Shown: in pieces, positions 54,986-64,000 of the stretch
How the letters are laid out: every line of letters begins with the position of its first letter
Position numbering within the stretch: the first letter of the stretch is position 1
Source of the DNA: Sorex araneus
Lineage: Eukaryota; Chordata; Mammalia; Eulipotyphla; Soricidae
Assembly (NCBI RefSeq): GCF_027595985.1
Contig: NC_073305.1
Location: 24,332,028 to 24,396,027 of the forward strand
Length of the DNA stretch: 64,000 nucleotides
Reading direction: 5' to 3'
Position numbers and translations under genes: made by a program
The notes under the pieces: generated by a model
Databases searched by the model: none
Told to the model about the DNA's origin: nothing
The model's input: only the letters and a program-made list of their open reading frames with translations

Positions 54986-55158
54986 GGGGCTGGAGAGATA
55001 GCACAGCGGGTAGGGCATTTGCCTTGCACGCGGCCGACCCGGGTTCAAATCCCAGCATCCCATATGGTCCCCTGAGCACGGCCGAGGGTAATTCCTGAGT
55101 GCAGAGCCAGGAGTAAGCCCTGTGCATCGCCAGGTGTGACCCAAAAAGAAAAAAAAAA
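54986..55158 (+). repeat. Type A SINE, young full-length copy with TSD
   Basis: GGGGCTGGAGAGATAGCACA, GCACGCGGCCGACCCGGG, CAGCATCCCATATGGTCCCC, CATCGCCAGGTGTGACCC, A tail. TTCATAGATGA flanks (54975-54985 and 55159-55169). CpGs are largely retained. Confidence 0.96.
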
Positions 55159-55250
55159 TTCATAGATGATATTTTAGTTTTATTACGGATTAAATATTTG
55201 ACAAGCATTACCTTATTGTAATCCATGCTAATGTGTGCTTTTCATCTCGT

Positions 55251-55408
55251 GTTTTTTTTTTTTTTCTGAGGAGTGGGGGCATCACACTTAGTGGTGCTCA
55301 GGATCACTTCTCACTGGATTCAAAGGGAACCATTTGGGATGCTGGGAATAGATTGCAGTTTGACCATGTGCAAGCCAAGCACCCTACCTGCTGTACTATT
55401 GCTCCAGT
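55251..55408 (-). repeat. Type A SINE, diverged
   Basis: T-run, GGCATCACACTTAGTGGTGC, ACCATTTGGGATGCTGGG, TGTACTATTGCTCCAG. It faces the copy at 54986-55158 across 92 bp. Confidence 0.85.
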
Positions 55409-55414
55409 ATGTCT

Positions 55415-56325
55415 ATATGTTACTGAATGGGTGTCGTTCTTGTGATTTTACAGAAAAGAAACTAGAGGCTTAAAAAAATAAATAAAAATTTAAAAAATAC
55501 AAATAAATAAGAAAAAGAAACGAGAGGCTTAGGGAGAATATATCACTTACCAAAAATAACTCAAATATAAATAATAGATATGGAAGTTTAACCTAGAAAC
55601 AGCTCACTTTGTGTCTGTTATTCAGCCTTGTATGTTCTGGATTCTATATTTTTTAAATATGTCTGAACTAAGTTGATCATTCTCAAATCCATGTATACTT
55701 AGCTTATATGATTTTGAAGGTTGGTTAATTTGGGAGATAGGAGTTTTTCTGAATTCTGTTTGTTTTTATTGGCCTGGTAATCTAAGTAGAATGGATATTA
55801 GTCTATTCTTGATCATCTGGATGACCATATTGTGATGGTGTTTACAATCATGTTAGTGCCAACTAGTATTACTTTAATTGTAAAACATTATTCAGGGAGG
55901 ACCAGAGGCAAATAAATATGGAGATAATAATGTGTTTGTGCCAATCATGCTTCAGTAATGTTAAGGGTTTCGAAGTGGTTTTAATAAAGATCTGGAGTGG
56001 ATAATTTAATTTTCGCAGAATACAAAGAATCATGATGTGAAGCATAGAAACTGTGCAATTTCAGTTTGGTCCTAGTCAAATGGGGAATTGTGATGTAATT
56101 TCAATCAAACTGCTTTTGGTTTTATAGCTGGAAAGCACTTCAAACACAAGGAATTTGTAGTTTTTGCATATTTATGCAATAATGAAATATACGAAGGTTA
56201 GAGGGGGATTCTTTTTCTTTCTTTCAAAAGGGATTTGTATGCTCTATGATAGGTAAGTACTTACATCAGTCTTTGGGTACCATATGACTCTAGGGATTGA
56301 AGTGAAACTATGTAAATCTAATGGT

Positions 56326-56363
<38 letters not shown>

Positions 56364-58125
56364 CGCAAGTATACAAACACCTACTAATATCTGTGAAGCT
56401 TTGAATGGTAGCCTGGATCTATTTATTGGTGAGATGGTGGCGTGGGGGACAAGTAGGAGGGGCTTTCAAATCCTCTGGGACAAACCTATTTTAGATCTTG
56501 CTATGAGCAACTGTTTCCAAAGGAGCTTTACCTTCCTGTATGGTTCTTTGAGGTCCTCTGAGTATCTACTTTTTTTTTTTCAATTCCTGTTGTACCAAAG
56601 AAAAACTCTTTCAACCAGTATAATTCCATGATCCTTTTTTCCAGTAATTCTCCTTTGCTAAGAATTCAAAGGAGATTACCTTATTACCCTTGTCCATCAC
56701 AGTATCTTTTTATGCTAACTTCCAATCATTAGACCAGAGATTTGAGTCAAGCTTGTTCTTCTTGACACTTATTCAATTCCCCGTGGCATTAGTTCTTCTT
56801 GAAGTCACTGAAACATCTGTAGGGTTTAGGTATGAACAACTAGACTAGCTCACAGTTATTAAATTCTGCTTTTTCTGCTTTTAAGAAAACATTAATTTCA
56901 CCCTTAGAAGTTTATGTGCCAATGTTCTTTGTGGAACTCACAGACTTTAATGTCTGAAGCCATCTTGAGAAACCCATATTATTACTTAAGCATGGTTATA
57001 ATTCAAGTGGTCGTATTGCTTACATGACAGTATTTGTTTCAGCTTTGAATATTATTTTCACTTATTCAATTTAGAGTCATAATTGTGTAGTCAAATCTAT
57101 TGCCTTAAGCACTGATTGGGACTGGTAAATTAGAGAGTCTACATAGTGAAGACTGCAATGCTTTCTTTGTGTAACATTGTTAGAAATAACATTGCTAAGC
57201 TGATTCTAATGTAGATGTTTCTGCTAGAATATATTGTCTACAACCCTGAGAAGACCTGGAATTCTGAAAAATGACACTTGAATAATAACAATGTTCATGA
57301 GAAAATAGTGGTCGAACAGACCATGAAGAAAGTATGCAACTTTGGGATCTCAGAATGCGTGAACGTAATTAAAATTTACTAGTGCCATTGAAAAGACAAG
57401 CCAAATTCCCCATTAAAAAAGTGTTTTATAAAAATTGAATTTGCCTTTAGAAAAAGTGAAAGTAACTTGATGGTAGGGTTAACACTGCTGAGTTATAGAG
57501 CTAAGATTAAATGGAAGAACCATATGGTTATTTTTCCAAGACAAGGCTGGGACCAGATTGAGTACGAGGGACTAGGATAAATAATCAACTTTCTATATTA
57601 TGATATCTTGTGTTAAACTGCTATTATTCACTAAAAATATTAATATACTGGGAAAAGTCATACACAAGCCTATATATAACTCCTTCCTTAAAAAGACATC
57701 ATTCTTCCATTTACCAATCCCATGGTACCAATATGTGTCACAGATGTACATTTTGTAGCAAAATAGGCTTTATGTTTTTCAAGCTATTGAAAGGATAATT
57801 CACCTGATTGAATCTTGGACATCTTATATTTGAAGAGAAGGGTTGCTTTATTTTGAGAAAAATCATGTATAAATCATGAAGTCAAGCAAAGGGAGCCTGA
57901 GGCTATGAACCGACATCTCCCCTGTTCCATGGAAATGCATGTATCTTTATTTACAGTTTTTTTATGTCTACAAGTAAGGCTTCCATATATGGATAACCTT
58001 CTTCAATTTTAGTTTGTAGCAAAAATTCTCTATTTAGATAGCAGGGTTAGAGTAACATAGTTTTATCACCCTCATAAAGTATGAACTTAATCATAATCAT
58101 ACAAATACATATTTTTAAATATATG
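55415..58125. other. Unique-looking noncoding block
   Basis: No exon or SINE recognised. It contains an A-rich stretch (55470-55515) and an (AT)n microsatellite at 56328-56361. The 115-codon plus frame at 56284-56631 begins in that microsatellite and has no domain. Confidence 0.4.
56328..56361. repeat. (AT)n microsatellite
   Basis: About 16 uninterrupted TA units. Confidence 0.97.
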
Positions 58126-58129
58126 GGGG

Positions 58130-58510
58130 CTAATAGCTGGAAGACTGCTTCATGAGTGGACAGGAGAAGGCAGATGGAATAGAGAAGGGATCACTAAGAA
58201 AATGATGACTGGAGGAAGCAGTTGAGATGGGAGATGCATGCCGAAAGTAGATAATAGAACAAACATGATGATTTCTCAGTGTCTGTGTTGCAAGCCATAA
58301 TGCCCAAAAGGAGAGAGAGAGTATAGGGAATATTGTCTGCCATGGAGGTAGGGGTAGGGTGGGAAAGGAGGCGTATAACCAGGATATTGGTGGTGGGGAT
58401 TGTGCATTGGTGGAGGGATGGGTGTTTGATCATTGTGAGATTGTAACCCAAACATGAAAGCTTGTAACTATCTTACGGTGATTCAATAAAATTAAATTTT
58501 TTTTAAAAAA
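58130..58510 (+). mobile_element. L1 3'UTR fragment, older subfamily
   Basis: Sense-orientation text parallel to the intact L1 3'UTR: AGATGGGAGATGCATGCCGA, AACAAACATGATGATTTCTC, TGTTGCAAGCCATAATGCCC, a G-rich stretch GGTAGGGGTAGGGTGGGAAA, GATTGTGCATTGGTGGAGGG, ACATGAAAGCTTGTAACTAT and TTACGGTGATTCAATAAAAT. This copy provides the plus-strand reference that exposes the inversion at 42659-42723. Confidence 0.8.
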
Positions 58511-58549
58511 TTTAAAAAATACAGAAAAATAAAAATAAATAAATAAACA

Positions 58550-58683
58550 GGGGCTAAAGAGGGTGTACAGTGGGTGGGGTGCTTCCCATGCATGCAGATA
58601 ACTGGTTTCAATCCCCTTAAGTTGATAGGAAGAAGTAAATCCTGAGTACTGCCAGGTGTGGCCCCAAAATAAAACAAAATAAT
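58550..58683 (+). repeat. Type A SINE, diverged
   Basis: GGGGCTAAAGAGGGTGTACA, GCTTCCCATGCATGCAGATA, GGTTTCAATCCCC, then a deletion and GAGTACTGCCAGGTGTGGCC plus an AAAT-rich tail. Confidence 0.8.
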
Positions 58684-58899
58684 GTCTATATATCTTGCAT
58701 TTAGGATTCTCTAGAACTGCTTTTTCTCTTTCTAGATAAGAAGTACTCCCCTTATATTTACTTTATTTAAGTAAAATTCATGTGCCTATTTCAAGTCTAG
58801 ACTTAAGGCTCAGACCTTAAGTCACCTGATCCTACGAGTTATTCCAAACTGTTGAAAATGTAAATTTTTTAAAATTAATTTGTTACTAGAGCTTTTTTA

Positions 58900-59410
58900 T
58901 GATAGTTTTAACATTAATGGTTTTTATGTGCATAATTGCCTCACCTCACAACCCATCAAAGTGCCCTAGACACTCCACCCATGTTTGCATGTTATTTCCA
59001 TTCCACATAATCATACCCCTCTTTTAACTTTACACTCTTCTTGATATTTTCTGTTCTTTAATTCAGAGCCAAGGGTTTGTCATTTGATATTGTCTAGTTG
59101 CTTGTTTTGTATTTCTGTATACAAGAGTTGAGTAAGATCATCTAGTATTTATCCTTTTCTCTCTGACTCAACTTGATACTTTCCATGTGTATCCAAGTTG
59201 CAGTAAATGGCTTGACTTTATCTTTACTTTATCTATTTACTTTATATTTACTTATATGGATGCATAGTATTTCATTGTGCATATCTGCCATTGGACATTT
59301 GCTTGTTTGTTTTCAAATCCTGACATTTATACTAAACACTGCAGTGAACATAGGCTTGCATGTGTATTGTAAAGGAGTTTTCAGGAAGAAATCCTCAAGA
59401 TTCTGGAACG
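58900..59410 (-). repeat. Old L1 fragment (end of ORF2)
   Basis: CCATGTGTATCCAAGTTGCA, TATATGGATGCATAGTATTT, CTGCCATTGGACATTTGC, ACACTGCAGTGAACATAGG parallel the antisense text of the intact L1 at 12000-12140. The frame is destroyed. Confidence 0.72.
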
Positions 59411-59419
59411 TTCATTGCA

Positions 59420-60770
59420 TCCACTGAAGTAGCACCAATTATATACCTTTGCACAGTGATAGAAAGTACAGGCAGAAGGAAGTCAGAGAGATATGGAGAG
59501 AGCACAGCACAAATTAAACCAAAATTGTCAATTAAAATTATAGTTCTCTTTATACCTAGATGACAATGATTTCCCATCCTCAGATGTAGTAAAGTGAACA
59601 ACAAAGAGTGTAGAGAAATATAAGATGAAAAGATTTCTATGCCTATTTTGGTAATAGGGTCTTTTATCCTAGACCAGGAAATCTTTTAGAGTGTCTTCTC
59701 TATAAGGTTAATCAAGATTCAAATAACTTTGAGATAAAAATACTTCCCTGCTAGGACCATTTTATTTGATGCAACCCCTTTTATATACAACCCCCTTGGT
59801 AGGAAGTAGGAAGAAACTAACTAACCCAGGTTGGCATAGGTGTAAGAATCTGCTATAATATCCTAGTTCGCTGTATTTTTATAGCTTTGGAAAGATCCCA
59901 ACATCAGAGGGAAGAGGGCAGGGGCAGATTGCAGCAGTTGCAACAGTGTGTAACAAAAATATTGTGCCATTGAAATGCTAATGTGGGTGAGCATCATGTT
60001 GTAAAATTCACATTGTTAGAAGGCAAGCCTAACCACTTGAATCACATAGACTGATTTTTATGGAGACCTCTTATTTCATTCTTTGGGCTTTTCATTTTCA
60101 TCCTGTGTTTTCTTTGGAATTAATAGAGCCTCTTAAAAAGTGCTGTCTATAAATTTTCTCTCCTACATATGTCTCGAAACAGTTTCATTTCTTCATTTAA
60201 CACATTACAGCCATTTCAAAATGCCCTATTTTGTATTTAATTTCACCATCTCATATAAAATACATGTACTTCACATAATTATGTAAAAATGGGTTTGCAA
60301 ATGCCCTAGAGATCCATATGATGGGCACATTATAGGATTGTAAGTAATAATAATCTCCTGTTTACATGAGACCTGATTTTCATGCCAGTTTTTACAGTTT
60401 AATGTATCCAGAACACAGCTTTGCTCAGATATGCCAGTTCATTCTGGTTTCATGAAATGTATTTGAAATATCACAGATTATTTTGCCTGGCAGAATGTAC
60501 AGCTACATCTGATATATTAATGGGGAACATAATGAAGGCAGAGATAGCAACCATTGTTTGCTATGAAGAGAGCTAAACAAAGCCCGGCAGGCTAACACTG
60601 AAGGACCTAAGGAAGCCATAAGCAAAAGAAAAGTGGAAGAAAAATGCAAAAAAAAAAAAAAGTGTTCAGAAGTAGGTGATTAGGCAAGAGGAAGAGAAAA
60701 GAAAAAGGACTGTATTATTATAAGCGAGATCTTGAGCACACCACAGGCAGTTAATACAAAGAACGCATAG
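59420..60770. other. Repeat-free block, candidate conserved sequence
   Basis: No repeat or exon recognised. 60110-60560 in particular has balanced composition and no low complexity (GGAATTAATAGAGCCTC, ATATGCCAGTTCATTCTGG, CAACCATTGTTTGC), the look of a conserved noncoding element. No alignment was possible. Confidence 0.35.
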
Positions 60771-60776
60771 AGTTGA

Positions 60777-60958
60777 GAAGTGGTTTTCAAGTGTTCTGAA
60801 CTGGCAGCATCTTTATCACCTGGGAACTTGTTAGAAATGCAAATGTTCAAACTCTCTTCTCGCACACTGAATCAAAAATATGGGGATGGAGTCCAAGAAT
60901 CCACATACAAACTAGTTTGCCCGGGTGATTCTGATGTGCACCGAAGTTTGAATTCAAC
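60777..60958. mobile_element. MER5-like (hAT-Charlie) DNA transposon fossil
   Basis: One end reads GAAGTGGTTTTCAAGTGTTC and the other CCGAAGTTTGAATTCAACAG, which are decayed versions of the terminal inverted repeats of MER5-type elements (AGTGGTTCTCAAAC). Between them are CACCTGGGAACTTGTTAGAA and the roughly mirrored CCCGGGTGATTCTGATGTGC. Non-autonomous, with no transposase. Confidence 0.75.
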
Positions 60959-60959
60959 A

Positions 60960-62035
60960 GCTTCAAGATTGTGCCTGAAATGTTAGGTATGGGTATAAGA
61001 GGGAATCCAAGTCTGGTTATAGGACAGAGAGAATCAAAGGCATGAAGATGAAGAGTAAAGGGATAGCAAACAAGCTAAGCAAGATACATGGGAGTAGTTC
61101 TTCCTTCTGGAGAATGACTTCTAAAGCACCAGATCAATCTGGCACCCCTGTGTAAACTGCAGAGACAATCTTATGCGGAGGTGGAGTTCTTGTCTCATTT
61201 TACCACTCATCAGGACGATTTCCATCTCCTGATGTGTCATTGATTGGTAGGAGGGTGAGCAGAAAAGAGAACCCAAGAAGAGGCATCATACCTGCATAGA
61301 AGGAGGAACGTACTCTGGGGAACTAGTTGTGAATCATTGTATTAGGAGCTTAGAGGGGCAAAGGAGACATGGGCAAAGACAATGCTGTGCCTTTTAAGAG
61401 TCTGGTGAATTTTAAGAGTCATTACAGAAGCTAAGGTAAAGGATGATATCATTTTGATCTTGTTAGTAAAACAAACAGCTTGCAGAGACATTTTCTCAAC
61501 TTTCTGTTCCTAGTGACAAAAGTGTTTAGGACCCACATGGCATGTGGGATGGATAATTTCTTACAAACCTAATAGGCACATAGTATGGAATTTTGGAACC
61601 CCTTTCCAGTAACTCTTAGGAACACCTCACTTTGGACTGATCCAGAAGGAGTTGCCAATGGAACTTAAAGAGTACGGATATATTTAGTCAGTGGGAATCA
61701 TTATGTGCGCACTCACAACACCCCAGAACATGGAAGAGGGGACATACAGGTTCATAGAGTATACTCGCCTCTTAGTGTCTTTCATTTATATCTTTAGGAT
61801 CCGCAGTCTATCAATTAGTATCACAGGTCAATCAAAGACATTTGACTCCTGTGTGCTTTCTGGCAGAGTACAAGAGTACCTACAAATTTGGAGAATGGAA
61901 CAGCAATGCACTTTAGACTATGCAGTGGTTTGCTGTTAACCCTGCATGTAGAGGGTTTATCAACATATTTCCCTTATGTTTAGTAAGTCAGAAAGTGATT
62001 TCATCCTTGCATGTAACTTGTCTTTTTAAAAATAT
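60960..62035. other. Unique-looking noncoding block
   Basis: No repeat or exon recognised. The 82-codon frame at 61691-61939 has no domain. Confidence 0.4.
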
Positions 62036-62044
62036 TTGCTTTCC

Positions 62045-62224
62045 TGGGGGCTGGAGCGATAGCACAGCAGGTAGGGGGTTTGCCTTGCACGCGGCCAACC
62101 TGGATTCGATTCCTAGCATCCCATATGGTCCCCTGAGCACCACCAGGAGTAATTCCTGAGTGCAGAGCCAGGAGTAAACCCTGGACATTGCCAGGTGTGA
62201 CCCAAAAAGCAAAAAAAAAAAAAA
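62045..62224 (+). repeat. Type A SINE, full length
   Basis: GGGGGCTGGAGCGATAGCAC, box B GGATTCGATTCC, CATCCCATATGGTCCCCTGA, GTGTGACCCAAAAAGC and about 14 A. Near-repeat TTGCTTTCC / TTGCTTTTCC flanks. Confidence 0.95.
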
Positions 62225-62393
62225 TTGCTTTTCCTTTTTAGTGGTTAACTTTGCAACACTGACAAGAAGATGTACCGTAAATAATATTTTCATGTTGTGT
62301 CTGTTGAATGGGTATTTCTCATACAGAATTGAATGGATACACGTTTCCTGAGATGACATCTTGTTTTGTATCCTCTCTAGGGTCTGTGCCTTT

Positions 62394-62558
62394 GTTTTCT
62401 AGTAGATCACATCAAGTGGTGTTCAGGGCTTACTCCTGGTTCTGAGCTCAGAGAGACCACACCTGGAAGAGCCAGGAGAACCATACATGGTGTCAGGAAT
62501 GAACCCAGATTGGTCATGTGCAAGGCAACTGCCCTACCATCTGTACTATCCTCAGGTC
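62394..62558 (-). repeat. Type A SINE, diverged
   Basis: AGATCACATCAAGTGGTGTT, GAGAACCATACATGGTGTCA, CAAGGCAACTGCCCTACC. Confidence 0.85.
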
Positions 62559-62561
62559 TAG

Positions 62562-64000
62562 ATGTTCCTTAGTATTCTTTTCCTAAACTACAACCTTCAC
62601 CACCTGAGTCCAAAAGTGAGTTCAAATGGCCTCCCTTTTCTGTCTCAGAAAGACAATGGTCTCTTCCGAAGTCTCAGCCGCTCTTGCGTAGTGCCTGCCT
62701 CACCAGGTACTCAAACATTCATGAAACCAATTCATCTTTACTGAAGACTGCTCCTGGCTGTTTTTGAAGCTGTTCTCTCTTTGCCCATTAGCTCCTCTTT
62801 CTTTTCTGTTCCTCCCCTCCCCCACCCCACTCCCTGATGGCATCATTACAAAGGCATTAAACCCTTTCTCAATTTCTCTCAATTGTTTATGCAACTCATT
62901 GAATTACGTTAAAAAGGTAACAAAGCTCCACAGTGAAACTGTTCCCCCCAGCCCCCCCAGTCAGGAGCCTTGTAATTGAGGGACGCAACAAAGCTCACAA
63001 CACACATTAAATTATGAAAGAAATATTGTACATCCTGTTGAAACTATTCGTTGTGGCAAAGAAAAAAACGTGGTTTTGATTGTTTAAAGCCAAATGCACT
63101 CCATTGAGTGTAGTCCCTTCCAGGGAAAGGCTAATAGAAAGCAAACTGGAGTTTAGGGCGTTTAGATGCATGTAGATAAAAGAGTTCATGGGTAGGGTTT
63201 CCTGAAATTTAAATGTGAAGTGGTATTATGCATCTCTTTCATTTAAATAACCTAAAATGAGTAATTCACTCCCTAGAACATTTGATAAAAATCCTTGGAA
63301 GCTTGCCAGCATGCATGGTGGGAGGAAGAAATGCATATTCAAAAGGAGATGAGAAAAAAAAAGAGAGGGAGAGAAAGAAAATTAGGAGGCAAAAGCTGGA
63401 AAAAGCAATCGACACTTAATTTATTTTCTAAAATAAATGGAAACAACTTGGTTACAATTACTTTAAAGGGCCAACCTCTAAGCAATGCAGGCTTCTGAAA
63501 ACAATAGCTCTTCGACCAGTGCACTTAAGAAAGGACCCAAGAACCTGTTCTTTGCTTTGTGTTCACCTCAGACAGTCCCATGAACTGGAAGCTTGGTTCT
63601 GGAGTGTCAAAACACCTACATGCAGTGGTGATTGTTGCCATAGAGATAACTGGATGATAGATAGCTGGATGATAGATAGACACTGAATAGATAGTAGATA
63701 AATGATCTCATATGTCAGAAGAGCCCTTTGTGCCTAGGAAATTACAGATTTTTTTTTCAAAAACAATTCTTCTGTCAGAATCAAAAATAGAATTCTCTTT
63801 GCTGCACTCCCACTCTATCTGCATTCCCCTACTCTTCCGAAGCTTTTTTCTTATTATCACATTTATGGTGTTACGCCCATTCAGTTCCTACTTAACTTCC
63901 CTTAAGTGATTAAGTTTCTTCAGTGTTGAATGTGCTACTACAACTGCACGAGGCAAGAGCGCAGATAGCTGACCACTAAGGTTTGCTTATTTTGTAATAA
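62562..64000. other. Repeat-poor block with GATA tract
   Basis: No exon recognised. A purine-rich tract lies near 63345-63390 and a degenerate GATA/TAGA array at 63645-63706. The segment 62965-63260 (AACGTGGTTTTGATTGTTT, CATTTAAATAACC) is non-repetitive and a candidate conserved element. Confidence 0.4.

Noticed and set aside
56284-56631. 115-codon plus-strand frame
   Set aside because: Begins in the (AT)n microsatellite and has no domain or splice context.
61988-62359. 123-codon minus-strand frame and other SINE-borne frames with LCTQE-type motifs
   Set aside because: The recurrent peptide comes from the complement of type A SINE bodies; it appears at every copy in that orientation.

Overview
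The window is mammalian nuclear DNA. It is AT-rich and CpG-poor, crowded with retroposons, and carries no host protein-coding exon, tRNA, rRNA or CRISPR array that I can support. It reads as intergenic or deep intronic sequence. The dominant short repeat has a tRNA-like head (box A TAGCACAGCGGG, box B GGTTCGATTCC). I associate this SINE with shrews (Eulipotyphla, Soricidae, Sorex-like); that identification is from memory and was not searched. Older mammal-wide fossils (MIR, old L1, a MER5/hAT-Charlie-like element, possible L2) support a placental mammal.

The centrepiece is a full-length LINE-1 on the minus strand (11386-18036, about 6.65 kb) inside a perfect 16-bp target-site duplication (11370-11385 and 18037-18052). 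In its own 5'-3' order it has about 6.6 head-to-tail GC-rich promoter monomers of exactly 150 bp (18036-17041), a single-copy tether (17040-16723), ORF1 (16722-15760, 320 aa from the first ATG), a 42-bp spacer, ORF2 (15717-11899, 1272 aa) and a 3'UTR with a G-rich tract and A-rich tail. Both ORFs are open and the endonuclease, reverse-transcriptase and Cys-rich motifs are intact, so this looks like a young, potentially retrotransposition-competent copy.

Around it are roughly 50 SINE copies or fragments. Type A is the tRNA head, a body reading CAGCATCCCATATGGTCCCC, then poly(A). Type B has the same head but a different body containing GGCATATTCGATATGCC and ends in short ACAGTG/ATACAGTG repeats instead of poly(A). 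Two type-B copies carry an extra internal module of about 85 bp (24385-24664 and 33131-33348). A third, diverged SINE-like unit lies at 52191-52445.

Four more elements end in an L1-like 3' terminus: 1200-1905; 20518-21150 (inserted inside a SINE with a 10-bp TSD); 42659-43083 (a twin-primed, internally inverted insertion with a 16-bp TSD and a nested SINE with its own 16-bp TSD); and 58130-58510. Other landmarks are a long imperfect palindrome at 410-660, a 370-bp GAA/CTT-type polypurine-polypyrimidine microsatellite at 22694-23060, a candidate processed pseudogene of a coiled-coil protein at 26829-27040, and a 3'UTR-like block at 19204-20085.

Functionally the window is a record of L1 activity. 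L1 ORF2 protein is the likely enzyme for the poly(A)-tailed SINEs, the L1-tailed retroposons and the pseudogenes. The poly(A)-less type B SINEs raise the question of how they are primed. No new defence or biosynthetic system was found.
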